NCBI RefSeq assembly: GCF_040513375.1
Contig: NZ_JBEVTG010000001.1
Location: forward strand, 620,001 to 684,000
Reading direction: 5' to 3'
Length of the DNA: 64,000 nt
DNA from: Flagellimonas_B algarum
GTDB lineage: Bacteria; Bacteroidota; Bacteroidia; Flavobacteriales; Flavobacteriaceae
Under the pieces are notes generated by a model that saw only the letters and a list, made by a program, of their open reading frames with translations, was not told the DNA's origin and did not search any database. Below, piece after piece: positions 42,959 through 51,789 of this stretch; the stretch's first letter is position 1, and every line of letters begins with the position of its first letter. The translations under genes and the position numbers were made by a program.

Positions 42959-44857
42959 ATGAAACAGCTCCTCTTATTCAGCCTTCTGTCTTTGACCTTG
43001 TCGAATTGTATTTCAAATCCCGATAAAAAAGAAACCACTATGAAAGCAACTTTAAACACCAATTCCGAAGATCGCCAAGCCATTGGCGGTCTCATAGAAC
43101 AATTGTTCTCAGCGACCGATGCCCGGGATTGGGCAGCCGTGAAAGCGACAATGCACGATTCGGTCTATACCGACTATACCGCTCTAGGGGGCGATGCCGG
43201 CTTCAAATCGCCTGATGAGATCGTCAAGGGCTGGCAACAGCTCTTACCAGGTTTCGAACGCACTGTTCATCAACCACACAACCTAGCGTTTTGGGTGGCC
43301 GATGACCGGGCAACGGCCACGCTTGATGCCTTGGCTACCCATTACCTGAACCATGACTATTGGTCGGTATTCGTCGGTTACGACACCGAATTCATCAAAC
43401 GGGACGGAAACTGGTACTTGGCCCGCATCGATTTGAGCAACTACGCCCAAGTTGGCGCTCCCGAATTGATCGAAAAAGCGATTGACAATGTCTCCCAAAA
43501 CCGGATTCCACCTTTAACACCAGCCCAGGACACCGCAACCATCGATGCCTTCTTTTCCGCTTTGGAGGCACAAGACCTCGAAGCGGTTTTGGCTACCCTT
43601 GATGCCCAAGTCGTACAAGAAATGCCCTTTGCTCCGGAAGGATTTCCGACCCGGGTAGAGGGAATCGAAGCCATGCGGAAACAATACAGTGGGGTCATGG
43701 GGTATACCCAGTCCTACGAGCGTGAATACTTCGGTACCGCAGATCCCAATGTGATCCTGGTCAAATTCGAAGGTACCATTACCACTTCCGAAGGCAAACC
43801 CTATAACAACAGTTATATCGGAAGCTATACCCTAGGTCAGGATGGAAAGATCATCAAGTTCATCGAGCAGTTCAATCCGAACACCCTTCTTAACGGCTGG
43901 CCCGGCTTACAACCGTTAACCTTTTCGGTGCACCAAGCCGGAGCACCCACCAACAGCGGGGTCCAGCAACAGGAAGTCTTCTTCCCTTCGAACGGGGTGC
44001 AGCTCAAAGGTCACTTGTTCACCCCACCCCACTTTGAAGCCGACAACAAATATCCGGTCGCCATCGTTACCGGCAGTTGGACGAGCGTTAAAGAGCAAAT
44101 GCCCGACGAATACGCAAGCTTATTGGCCCAACAAGGCATCATGGCCTTGACCTTCGATTTTACCGGGTTCGGTGAAAGTGAAGGCCAACCCCGATATGTG
44201 GAAGATTCGAAACTCAAAATCGCCGATATCAAAGCCGCCATCGACTTTATCGTCAAGCATCCGAATACCGACCCTGAGGCGATAACCGGGTTGGGAGTGT
44301 GCGCCAGTTCAGGCTATATGGCCCATGCCACAGCTGAAGATCCACGCATCAAAAAACTGGTCTTGGTAGCCCCATGGTTACACAATCCCGAAATCGCGAA
44401 AATGATCTATGATATGCGCCCCGGGGGCACCGAAGGCCTTTTGCAAGCCGCCAAACAGGCCAAACAACGCTATGCCGACACCGGACGGATGCCCTACGTA
44501 CTCGCTGCAAGTGAGCTCGACCCACTTAGTGCGATGTACGTACCCGAAAACGCATTCGATTACTATCTGAATCCGGCAAAAGCCGCAGGCCCGCACTACG
44601 CCAATCTTTTTGCGGTGAGCAGCTGGGAACCCTGGTTGACCTTCGATGGTATTTCCGTTGCCAAAAACATCGATCAACCGGTGTTCATCGTGCATAGCGA
44701 AAGCGGTGCGGTACCTCAGGGAGCTCAACGCTTTTATGACCTGCTCAATGGGGAGAAAACCATCAAATGGTTGAACGCCTACGACCAACAGCAGCTATAC
44801 TTCGAATCCGAGGCCGTGAATGCGGCCATTGGGGAAGTGGTCGATTACCTCAAGTAA
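42959..44857 (+). CDS. Lipoprotein fusing two SnoaL-like domains to an alpha/beta hydrolase
   Basis: 632 residues. Signal with lipobox-like TLSNC (Cys about residue 17). Residues about 35-170 and 185-300 are two NTF2/SnoaL-like cone domains (IGGLIEQLFSATDARDWAAV; IDAFFSALEAQDLEAVLATL; YNNSYIGSYTLGQDGKIIKF). Residues about 340-632 are an alpha/beta hydrolase (TGSWTSVKEQMPDEYASLLA; LTFDFTGFGESEG; LGVCASSGYMAHA as nucleophile region, with Ser or Cys possible). An ATG at 43040 is an alternative start for a cytoplasmic form. Probably controlled by the AraC protein upstream. Confidence 0.8.
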   Translation: MKQLLLFSLLSLTLSNCISNPDKKETTMKATLNTNSEDRQAIGGLIEQLFSATDARDWAAVKATMHDSVYTDYTALGGDAGFKSPDEIVKGWQQLLPGFERTVHQPHNLAFWVADDRATATLDALATHYLNHDYWSVFVGYDTEFIKRDGNWYLARIDLSNYAQVGAPELIEKAIDNVSQNRIPPLTPAQDTATIDAFFSALEAQDLEAVLATLDAQVVQEMPFAPEGFPTRVEGIEAMRKQYSGVMGYTQSYEREYFGTADPNVILVKFEGTITTSEGKPYNNSYIGSYTLGQDGKIIKFIEQFNPNTLLNGWPGLQPLTFSVHQAGAPTNSGVQQQEVFFPSNGVQLKGHLFTPPHFEADNKYPVAIVTGSWTSVKEQMPDEYASLLAQQGIMALTFDFTGFGESEGQPRYVEDSKLKIADIKAAIDFIVKHPNTDPEAITGLGVCASSGYMAHATAEDPRIKKLVLVAPWLHNPEIAKMIYDMRPGGTEGLLQAAKQAKQRYADTGRMPYVLAASELDPLSAMYVPENAFDYYLNPAKAAGPHYANLFAVSSWEPWLTFDGISVAKNIDQPVFIVHSESGAVPQGAQRFYDLLNGEKTIKWLNAYDQQQLYFESEAVNAAIGEVVDYLK

Positions 44858-44882
44858 TAAAGAACATGCGAACCGTAATGGG

Positions 44883-44916
44883 AGTCCACTGAAAAAGAGT
44901 ACCTTTTTGGTGGACT
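44883..44916. promoter_or_regulatory. Long hairpin before the second AraC gene
   Basis: AGTCCACTGAAAAAG pairs with CTTTTTGGTGGACT around AGTAC, with one bulge/mismatch. It lies 16 nt before the ATG at 44933 and lacks a following T run, so it is not a standard terminator. It may still end the hydrolase transcript or act as a regulatory inverted repeat. Confidence 0.4.
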
Positions 44917-44932
44917 TTCACTATTGCGGCTT

Positions 44933-45769
44933 ATGGATTTTGGACAGGTCGAATTCACACCACCCGAAGACCCCCGATTGATCCCTTGGATCAAAGGGTA
45001 CTACATCCATGCCGATACCGATCCGGAATTCCATACCAAGGTGACCTTTTATCAGAATATTACGACCACCTTGAGCATCTACAAGGATTCGATAACCCGA
45101 TCCGCAGGACGCTACCGGCAACAACACTACAGCAAAGGAGCCGGGTTTACGACCCTATTGGTCGGTCTGGTCGACAAATACCAAGAAGTCGAGTTTTTCG
45201 GTCCGCTCGACCGCATTGCCGTGGTGTTCCATCCTGGAGGGATCAACCATTTCCTAGACCCCCCTTTGGGAAATCTACTAGAACGGCATTATTCCATGTT
45301 CACGGCCTATGGTGACGAATTCGATACTTTTTTATCAAGGGTTTTCGAAGCCAAGGGCCTCCTGCGCAAAAGGCAATTGCTCGATGCTTTTTTAGTAACC
45401 AAGTTCAAGGCTTTTGAAGAAGTCGCCCTACTAAACGCCATCGATTACCTTACCCAAGATCCAATGGGTTTGAAAGTGGAGGCCTTGGCAGGGCGATTGG
45501 GCCTTAGCCGACGTACCTTGTTGCGAAAATTCAAAAAGCATCTTGGATATTCCGTTGAGGAATACAAACAGGTCATTAAATTTCGCAAAGCCCTTTTGAC
45601 TTTTCAAAAAAACCGAAACGAAGAAAACCTGGCCCAAATCGCCTTGGATAGTAGCTATTACGACCAACCCGATTTCAACCATCACATCAAGACCCAAAGT
45701 GACCTGACCCCAAAGGCCTTGTTCAAACAACTGCGTATCGTCGACGACACCCTTTTCTGGAAACCTTAG
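44933..45769 (+). CDS. AraC family transcriptional regulator 2
   Basis: 278 residues from the ATG at 44933 (a TTG nine bases upstream also opens the frame). The N-terminal region has the DUF6597-type ligand domain common in Bacteroidota AraC proteins (IPWIKGYYIHADTD; IAVVFHPGGINHFLDPPLGN). The C-terminal HTH pair is LKVEALAGRLGLSRRTLLRK, then LAQIALDSSYYDQPDFNHHI and the QSDLTPKALF ending. It precedes an exported hydrolase, its possible target. Confidence 0.92.
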   Translation: MDFGQVEFTPPEDPRLIPWIKGYYIHADTDPEFHTKVTFYQNITTTLSIYKDSITRSAGRYRQQHYSKGAGFTTLLVGLVDKYQEVEFFGPLDRIAVVFHPGGINHFLDPPLGNLLERHYSMFTAYGDEFDTFLSRVFEAKGLLRKRQLLDAFLVTKFKAFEEVALLNAIDYLTQDPMGLKVEALAGRLGLSRRTLLRKFKKHLGYSVEEYKQVIKFRKALLTFQKNRNEENLAQIALDSSYYDQPDFNHHIKTQSDLTPKALFKQLRIVDDTLFWKP

Positions 45770-45784
45770 GGCATTTGTCCCAAT
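45769..45784. promoter_or_regulatory. Copy of the Crp-locus motif before a hydrolase gene
   Basis: GGGCATTTGTCCCAAT shares CATTTGTCCCAAT (13 nt) with the MFS/crp intergenic site at 51764. It begins at the last base of the AraC stop and lies 40 nt before the hydrolase ATG. A second target of the Crp-type protein is inferred. Confidence 0.45.
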
Positions 45785-45800
45785 TCTACAAGACTCCGTG

Positions 45801-45824
45801 GCCGCCGCATGCTAATTTGGCGGC
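45801..45824 (+). promoter_or_regulatory. GCCGCC/GGCGGC inverted repeat touching the ATG
   Basis: GCCGCC (45801-45806) and GGCGGC (45819-45824) flank 12 nt holding TAATTTG, a one-base-short -7 element, and end directly at the ATG (45825). If transcribed, the hairpin would block initiation; if the mRNA is leaderless, it is a DNA site. Confidence 0.35.
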
Positions 45825-47384
45825 ATGAAAAAATCCATACTTTGCTTATCCATCCTGATCGGGTTGGGTTGCAATCGGCAAGAAGACCGACTTCCCGAAG
45901 TCATTTCCCAACCGGTCGTCATCGAAGATGATACCTGGTCGTTCAAGGGCACGCAGAACCTGCTGTTCGTTCCTGAAAACCGAAACGATCCCGAAAGTCG
46001 TTTGCTCGCCTTGCATTATTTCCACTTTCCCGCAAAACATAAAAGCAGCTTACCTCCGGTAGTTTTCTTAGGAGCAGGGCCCGGAGAGCCTTACGATATC
46101 GCCGCTTTTTACAATGGTGGCAGGGCGGAAGCATGGCGTTATGAACTGAATTTCGTCAATAAAAACCGCGATGTGATCTTGATCAACCAAAGGGGCAATT
46201 CCGATGCGCCCGGGCTACAGATCAACAACTTTCGCTACCGTTGGAAGAATGGGGGAACCTTAGACCAGCCGCTCGATCTGGGCCTTCGCGACAAGAATCG
46301 ACGGGAGAGCTACGCCCGCCATGTCGCTTCGTACACCGAGCAAGGTATCGATCTCAAAGGGTACGATGTATTGCATTTCGTCGACGACATCGAAGCGGTA
46401 CGCCAACACTTGGGCACTGATAAAATCGCCTTGGTCGGCAATAGTTTCGCTTCACAATGGGCCTTGGGGTACATCCAACGCTATCCAGACCATGTCGATC
46501 GAGCCTTGTTCTCAGGTGTAGAGCCCCTGGATCATAATTATGATGACCCGGATGGGATATGGAAGGTCTTGGAACAGATCGATCATTACGCCCAACAAGA
46601 TCCAAACATTGCCATGGCATTACCTGAAGGTGGATTGATCGCTGCCTTTACCCAAGTTATGGAACGATTGGAGGCCCAACCTGTCAAGGTTACCGTCGCG
46701 GATGAAGATGGCGAAGTTTTCGACATTGTCGTGGGGGCCGATGACCTTCGGTTCAATTTGACCTACCCCAGGGTACGATCCTATGCCGCCGAAATCGAAT
46801 CTTGGCCCAAATACATTATGGAAATGTACCATGGTGATTTTCGCATGCTGGCGCTCTTGTCTCGAGGGCGTGTCTATAACTCTTCGGCTTTTATGACGAA
46901 CCCCCTATTCAACAATAGTTTGGGAGTTTCAAAAGAACGGGAAGCCTTACTCTTAAAACGGGAGTCGAGAAAATGGTTGGGTGATTTGGCCAACCATTAC
47001 ACGGCCACTCGAGACGTTTGCCCTGCCCCAGTGGTACCACATAGTTTTCGACAGCATGTGGCACATGATATTCCGATGGTATTGATCCAGGGGGATATGG
47101 ACATGAGCACCCCTTACGACAATGCCGTATTTTTAATGGATTATCTTCAAAACGGGCATTTATTGACGGTCAAAAGGGGGTTCCATAACGCTAAGAGAGC
47201 GCTGATCTTTGCCGATTCGTTACTTATCGATCAGGTTTATGGCTTTATGGATCTTGAAGACCCCAAAAAAGGGTTCAAGGCATACAGCGCCTCGATCCCG
47301 AAACAGTATGAACTGCCATCTTTCGAATTTTGGCCATTACACGGTCCATCGCTCTATGATCGTTATCATTCCAAAACGGATTAA
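45825..47384 (+). CDS. Lipoprotein alpha/beta hydrolase (TAP-like aminopeptidase group)
   Basis: 519 residues. Lipobox ILIGLGC (Cys about 16). The alpha/beta fold shows VVFLGAGPGEPYDIA (oxyanion region), DVILINQRGNSDAPG, and the nucleophile elbow VGNSFASQWALG with Ser207. The acid and base are likely in MVLIQGDMDMSTPY and RGFHNAKRA. The family includes proline iminopeptidase and tripeptidyl aminopeptidase-like enzymes. It ends overlapping the 3' end of the next minus-strand gene by 4 nt. Confidence 0.85.
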   Translation: MKKSILCLSILIGLGCNRQEDRLPEVISQPVVIEDDTWSFKGTQNLLFVPENRNDPESRLLALHYFHFPAKHKSSLPPVVFLGAGPGEPYDIAAFYNGGRAEAWRYELNFVNKNRDVILINQRGNSDAPGLQINNFRYRWKNGGTLDQPLDLGLRDKNRRESYARHVASYTEQGIDLKGYDVLHFVDDIEAVRQHLGTDKIALVGNSFASQWALGYIQRYPDHVDRALFSGVEPLDHNYDDPDGIWKVLEQIDHYAQQDPNIAMALPEGGLIAAFTQVMERLEAQPVKVTVADEDGEVFDIVVGADDLRFNLTYPRVRSYAAEIESWPKYIMEMYHGDFRMLALLSRGRVYNSSAFMTNPLFNNSLGVSKEREALLLKRESRKWLGDLANHYTATRDVCPAPVVPHSFRQHVAHDIPMVLIQGDMDMSTPYDNAVFLMDYLQNGHLLTVKRGFHNAKRALIFADSLLIDQVYGFMDLEDPKKGFKAYSASIPKQYELPSFEFWPLHGPSLYDRYHSKTD

Positions 47385-47887
47385 AAGCGACGTGCCGGTC
47401 GCTTTTCGAAATCGGTAGCCCCGATAGGTACCCCATTGATTGTATCGGTATCCCAATCTTGGGTGATTTTCCATTGACCGTCGATCTTGCGAAGTACGAT
47501 GTGGAATTGCCCATACGCGTACTCCGTTGATCCCTCGGTATCGGTAAACCCGATCCGATAAAAACCGACTTCATAAGAAGTGGTCGCATTCGTTCTTCGG
47601 CTATCGAACCAAAAATCCAAGGTTATGCGAAGGCTTTGTTCTTTGTTCTTCGCGAAACGTTCGAGGTTTTTGGGTTTGAAGGCATTCTCGGTATCGATGC
47701 CCGAGGGGGTGGCGCGAAGCACCTCCTCTGCATAGGTAGCGTTCAAGGCGTGGCCGTCTAATCGTTCAAAGGCCTTTTGAAAAGGTTTCCAGACCGTCCG
47801 GTCTATCTCAGTTTGGATCTCGTCTACCGATTGGGCGACCATCATGTGGGCCACTAAAAAGAGGAAGCATCGAATAATGAACTTCAT
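47381..47887 (-). CDS. Exported NTF2-like protein
   Basis: 168 residues from the ATG at 47885-47887, where the signal peptide MKFIIRCFLFLVAHMMVAQ begins (in-frame ATGs upstream are possible). The mature part looks like a DUF4440/SnoaL-type cone: WKPFQKAFERLDGHALNATY, then beta strands ending GQFHIVLRKIDGQWKITQDW. Unknown function. Lies 19 nt after the HTH-LamG gene on the same strand, likely the same transcript. Confidence 0.7.
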   Translation of the reverse strand: MKFIIRCFLFLVAHMMVAQSVDEIQTEIDRTVWKPFQKAFERLDGHALNATYAEEVLRATPSGIDTENAFKPKNLERFAKNKEQSLRITLDFWFDSRRTNATTSYEVGFYRIGFTDTEGSTEYAYGQFHIVLRKIDGQWKITQDWDTDTINGVPIGATDFEKRPARRF

Positions 47888-47906
47888 TGGTATAGCAAAA
47901 GTCATT

Positions 47907-49181
47907 TTATGTTTTTTTTGGATAGACATATTTGGTCGATTCCTTATTGGACAGCTGAAGCGAGGACACCGATCCGGTTCCTTCGAAATGTACCGATACC
48001 CCTTTTATGCCCTTCTTTTCGGTGTTTTCGAATTCGTAAGCCATATGTCCGTCGACATAAAGGAACAGTTTCCCCCCTTCGGAAATGACGTTTACCGGAA
48101 TATCATCCTCAAAGTCAACGCCAAAGGCGGATAGATCGTTTTTCTTACCATCCACATAATCACCAAAGGCAAAAAGATCCAGGTTTGAAATACAGCCTTT
48201 CTTGGCCAGGCCCATGCCTATGGCACCGCCGTCATACAGAATCACGATTTCAACTTCTTGGCATTTGCCAGGAATGAAATCATAGGTGTTCCGTACTTGC
48301 ATATTCAGTTCGAAATCATCTGCGTACAAGCCTTCGAAATCAGCGACATGATAAAGACTGGTGGTCAATCGTGTAGCATTTGGTGAAACTCCCATTGCTT
48401 GAAGCGCCTTGGGATCAAGCCCCAACAAGCTGCCATTGTCGACCTGTTCGTTGTTCATATAGCGGGGTACGGAATCCGATTGCAGCACCCCCAACCAGCC
48501 TTCGGTAGTGATGAATACGTCCTTTTCCTTCACAATAGTACCATCGACCACCAACTTCGATTTAAAATACCCAGGACGATAATAAATACAGGTAGCCACC
48601 GTATCGTGCTGACTGACTTCAATGCGCTTGCGCTGATCCCAATCTTGTTGGATCTCGATTTTGGATCCTTGTATCGCTTGAGTGGCATCATAGTGGAATA
48701 CCACGGAGTTGGGCATGCCCGAACTTACGACCCGACCATCGAAAGAAAACGCATCCGGATTTGGTGCCGGGCTTTCTTTTGTATGTTCTTCCTGATTTTT
48801 CCAAAACCCGGAGGTGTATACCAAAATCGAGGCAATGACGACCACGACTCCCGCAGTCCATTTCAGGGCCATCGGGAACACGGGCTTGAAAGATGGTCGG
48901 GATTGGGCCGCTGAAGTACTCACGAATTCACGCCAGTTGGCGAATCCTACGAATTCAGAAAGGATGTCAAGGGTAGCCGAACTGGGTTGGGCCACCATTT
49001 CAGCGCGGCCCCAAATGCGCTTCAGGGTCGTAACACTTAACCTCTTTTTGGTGGCATCGAAGATCAGCTCGCTTAGCTCCTCAAAATCCTTGTTGCTCCA
49101 ATCCTTGCCCTTCCCCCAGTTGAGTTGGTCTTCAATGCGGGTCACCAAAGCGTGTATCATTGCCTGTTTTGCTTTTTCCAT
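47907..49181 (-). CDS. Membrane-spanning HTH-like protein with periplasmic LamG-like domain
   Basis: 424 residues. The cytoplasmic N-terminus (about 1-100) has the Bacteroidota HTH-like pattern LSELIFDATKKRLSVTTLKR then IWGRAEM and LDILSEFVGFANWREFV. A membrane helix lies at about 107-125 (WTAGVVVVIASILVYTSGFW). The periplasmic part has a PEGA/beta-sandwich-like segment and a C-terminal concanavalin/LamG-like fold (SEGGKLFLYVDGHMAYEFEN). The layout is that of a one-component transmembrane sensor; DNA binding is inferred. Divergent from a secreted concanavalin-like protein. Confidence 0.7.
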   Translation of the reverse strand: MEKAKQAMIHALVTRIEDQLNWGKGKDWSNKDFEELSELIFDATKKRLSVTTLKRIWGRAEMVAQPSSATLDILSEFVGFANWREFVSTSAAQSRPSFKPVFPMALKWTAGVVVVIASILVYTSGFWKNQEEHTKESPAPNPDAFSFDGRVVSSGMPNSVVFHYDATQAIQGSKIEIQQDWDQRKRIEVSQHDTVATCIYYRPGYFKSKLVVDGTIVKEKDVFITTEGWLGVLQSDSVPRYMNNEQVDNGSLLGLDPKALQAMGVSPNATRLTTSLYHVADFEGLYADDFELNMQVRNTYDFIPGKCQEVEIVILYDGGAIGMGLAKKGCISNLDLFAFGDYVDGKKNDLSAFGVDFEDDIPVNVISEGGKLFLYVDGHMAYEFENTEKKGIKGVSVHFEGTGSVSSLQLSNKESTKYVYPKKT

Positions 49182-49213
49182 AAAACTAAAAATAGTAAGG
49201 TCGCTTACCGCAT

Positions 49214-49249
49214 TTGAATTGAATTGAACAAGATTGAACAGCTTTTGAA
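49214..49249. repeat. Phased TTGAA repeats between divergent genes
   Basis: Five TTGAA units begin at 49214, 49219, 49224, 49234 and 49245, four of them spaced 10-11 nt. They lie in the 139-nt gap between the HTH-LamG gene and the gene at 49321, and could be a binding array for that protein. Confidence 0.35.
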
Positions 49250-49320
49250 CGGCCCGCCAAGCAGGTCGCCATTACCTTGGTGCTATCAAATTTAGTTTTT
49301 AATATCAAAATCAATCCGAA

Positions 49321-50496
49321 ATGAACACAATCATGAAAAGAATCGCGACCTTCATTTGCTGCCTTGCCTTTGTAGGAATTCTACAAGCCCAAAAGAAAAA
49401 CGGTCGCACCAAAACCTATCCGCTAACGGCCTCGAATTGGAGCGCCAAATCCGATAATGTCGAATTCGTCACCTACAAAGGGGTGGCCGCAGTCAAAAGT
49501 TCGAACGACTCGGGCTTTAACGTGGTATTAAAGGAGGTGGAATTCGGTACCGGCACCATCGAATTCGATGTAGAATTGAAAGGAAGGGGATTTCCTGGGA
49601 TCAATTTTAGACTGGATGAAGCGAATTCGAATTCGGAGTTCTTCTACCTGCGCTATTTTGGCCAGCTCGACCCCTTATCGAGAAACCGGATGCAATACGC
49701 TGCCATCATGGACGGCATCAATCTCTGGGACTTGACCGACCCCTACCAAGCGGCCGCCGAGGTATTCGAAAACCGATGGAACCATATCAAATTAGTGGTC
49801 TCGGAACAGCAGATGAAAGTCTACGTCAATGATATGGAACGAGCTGCGCTGTTGGTTCCGAAGTTGGAAGGGCTCAATAAAACGGGAAAGATCAGCTTGA
49901 CCGGCAACGTAATCTATGCCAACCTGACCGTTACCCCCAATGCCATCGAAGACCTCCCCAATAGGCCAGGTTTCGACCTTACGTACAACGATCCGAACTA
50001 CCTTAGGAATTGGCAGGTGTTGGCCCCGATCGATTTTCCAACCGGCAAGGATGTCATGCGGCAGGTTAATGGAAGTCCGGGCGTGGTGATCGACTCGACG
50101 TATTTGGATGGGTCAAAAGGATGGAAAACGATAAAGACCGGGCCAAGGGCCATGCTGAACTTGACCAAGGAATTCGGGGCTACCCCGACCGACGCGCGGC
50201 GATTGGTATGGTTGAAGACCACGGTCACCGCCAAGGAAAACTTACGCAAACGACTTAAGATGGGGTTCAGTGATGAAGTTTGGGTCTTCGTCAACGGAGC
50301 CCCCTTGCACCAAAACAAAAACTACTATGGATCGCCGGGCATGAAAGAACCCAAGGGGCGATGTACCCTAGACAATACCGCTTTCGAGGTGCCTATGCAA
50401 AAAGGTGAAAACGAAATCTTGATCGCAGTTTCGAACTATTTCTTCGGTTGGGGACTGATCGCAAGATGGGACAATACCGATGGCTTAAGCTATTGA
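49321..50496 (+). CDS. Secreted concanavalin-like (DUF1080-type) protein
   Basis: 391 residues. Signal peptide MKRIATFICCLAFVGILQAQ (ATG at 49333 may be the start). The first half is a concanavalin-like sandwich of the 3-keto-disaccharide hydrolase/LamG type (FGTGTIEFDVELKGRGFPGI; WNHIKLVVSEQQMKVYVNDM). The second half (from PNYLRNWQVLAP) is a separate beta domain with VWVFVNGAPLHQNKN and NEILIAVSNYFFGWGL, resembling carbohydrate-binding modules. Likely glycan-related. Confidence 0.72.
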   Translation: MNTIMKRIATFICCLAFVGILQAQKKNGRTKTYPLTASNWSAKSDNVEFVTYKGVAAVKSSNDSGFNVVLKEVEFGTGTIEFDVELKGRGFPGINFRLDEANSNSEFFYLRYFGQLDPLSRNRMQYAAIMDGINLWDLTDPYQAAAEVFENRWNHIKLVVSEQQMKVYVNDMERAALLVPKLEGLNKTGKISLTGNVIYANLTVTPNAIEDLPNRPGFDLTYNDPNYLRNWQVLAPIDFPTGKDVMRQVNGSPGVVIDSTYLDGSKGWKTIKTGPRAMLNLTKEFGATPTDARRLVWLKTTVTAKENLRKRLKMGFSDEVWVFVNGAPLHQNKNYYGSPGMKEPKGRCTLDNTAFEVPMQKGENEILIAVSNYFFGWGLIARWDNTDGLSY

Positions 50497-50510
50497 TCCA
50501 AATGCAACGG

Positions 50511-50545
50511 AAAAGAAAGCTAGCGGTTTCGCTAGCTTTTCTTTT
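50511..50545. terminator. Bidirectional terminator between convergent genes
   Basis: AAGCTAGCG/CGCTAGCTT stem with GTTT loop, flanked by AAAAGA on the left and TTCTTTTTT on the right, so it works for both strands. The MFS gene's stop codon (50532-50534) is inside the stem. Confidence 0.85.
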
Positions 50546-51704
50546 TTAGGAAGAAGGTGTATAGAAAACCAACGAACACCATGAAGGCGCAGGCCATCAT
50601 GATCTGGGGGATGGCTTCATAACGATCTTGGTACCACCAACCCGAACCCAAGGCCCCTAGACCGATACCTGCCTCTAGGGCGATGAATCGGGTCGCCACG
50701 GCTTTGCCCCTTCGCGCTTCGAAACTTAAATCAATGGTCCATGCACTCAAGGTCGGCGAGAGAATGCCCATGGCTAGACCATATAGCGAAGCCGTGATCA
50801 TCAAACCTATTGCTGAGGCGTACAACCCCATGAATACTAAAGCCAGTGTCAAGATCAAAAGCCCGACAAGGGCCATTTTCCGACGTCCAAGGGTATCGGA
50901 CAGTTTTCCGGCAAGAATACGGATCAAGATGGAAGAGACCGTGTACGACAAGAAAAAACTCCCCCTATTCCGAATGCCCAGATGGTCGCTCCAATCAGGA
51001 ATCAAAGTCAGGGCCATTCCAAAGGCCAAATAGGCCAAAAAGGTCAACAAAGCCGGAGTGAAGACTTCCTTGGCCAGAATATCACGTAACGAAATACGGA
51101 GCATTTTCCAAACGAATCGTTCTTTTTGGACGAGGGTTTCACGAAGGCTGCCGACCAGAAGGACCGACAACAAGGCCATCACCGAAGAACTGTAAAAGAG
51201 GATGTCATAGGAAAAGGCCAGTTTGATGGTACTGCCAATGGCCGGGCCCAAGGCCAGCCCACTGGTAAAGAACAGGCCCTGCACTCCGAAAGCCTCACCC
51301 CACCGGGTCTTGGGTACGATATCGGCGACATAGGTAACCACTGCAGTCGGGGTAAACCCTGTCGAAAACCCGTGGAACAACCGCAGGAACAAAAAGCCGG
51401 CCACCGTACCCAAAATAGGATATAATAAGCCACAAACGATGCAAACCAAGGCGCCGAAGATCATGACCGGTTTTCGCCCTACCTTGTCGGTGAGGATGCC
51501 ACTAAACGGCCTTGAAAGACCTGCGGTCAAGGTAAACAACGCAATGATCAATCCGATATATCGAGATCCCCCCATAGTTGCCAAATATGCTGGTAGTTCG
51601 GGAATCAGCATATTGTAGCTGGCAGAAAACAACAACGAGCTCAAACACAGTTTCGCGAACGTCAGGGTATAAATCGATTGGGTTTCTTTTTTCAAAGCGA
51701 ACAT
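50532..51704 (-). CDS. MFS transporter
   Basis: 390 residues, about 12 membrane helices, with the MFS motif A region GILTDKVGRKPVMIFGA between helices 2 and 3 and its repeat GKLSDTLGRRKMALVG in the second half. Resembles drug/metabolite exporters of the YfcJ/arabinose-efflux type. Substrate unknown. Divergent from the Crp-type gene across an 85-nt gap with a palindrome, so co-regulated. Confidence 0.92.
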   Translation of the reverse strand: MFALKKETQSIYTLTFAKLCLSSLLFSASYNMLIPELPAYLATMGGSRYIGLIIALFTLTAGLSRPFSGILTDKVGRKPVMIFGALVCIVCGLLYPILGTVAGFLFLRLFHGFSTGFTPTAVVTYVADIVPKTRWGEAFGVQGLFFTSGLALGPAIGSTIKLAFSYDILFYSSSVMALLSVLLVGSLRETLVQKERFVWKMLRISLRDILAKEVFTPALLTFLAYLAFGMALTLIPDWSDHLGIRNRGSFFLSYTVSSILIRILAGKLSDTLGRRKMALVGLLILTLALVFMGLYASAIGLMITASLYGLAMGILSPTLSAWTIDLSFEARRGKAVATRFIALEAGIGLGALGSGWWYQDRYEAIPQIMMACAFMVFVGFLYTFFLKKKS

Positions 51705-51763
51705 CTTAACTTGCCTTTGTGCTTTAGAAGGATAAAGAAATCGCTACTTTTTGAACTGAAAAA

Positions 51764-51775
51764 GGACATTTGTCC
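51764..51775. promoter_or_regulatory. Palindrome in the MFS/crp gap
   Basis: GGACATTTGTCC has perfect 5-nt arms around TT, 14 nt before the crp ATG. The motif continues CAAT and recurs at 45769. Crp/Fnr proteins bind such two-fold sites; autoregulation plus control of the transporter is inferred. Confidence 0.55.
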
Positions 51776-51789
51776 CAATCCCAGAAATA

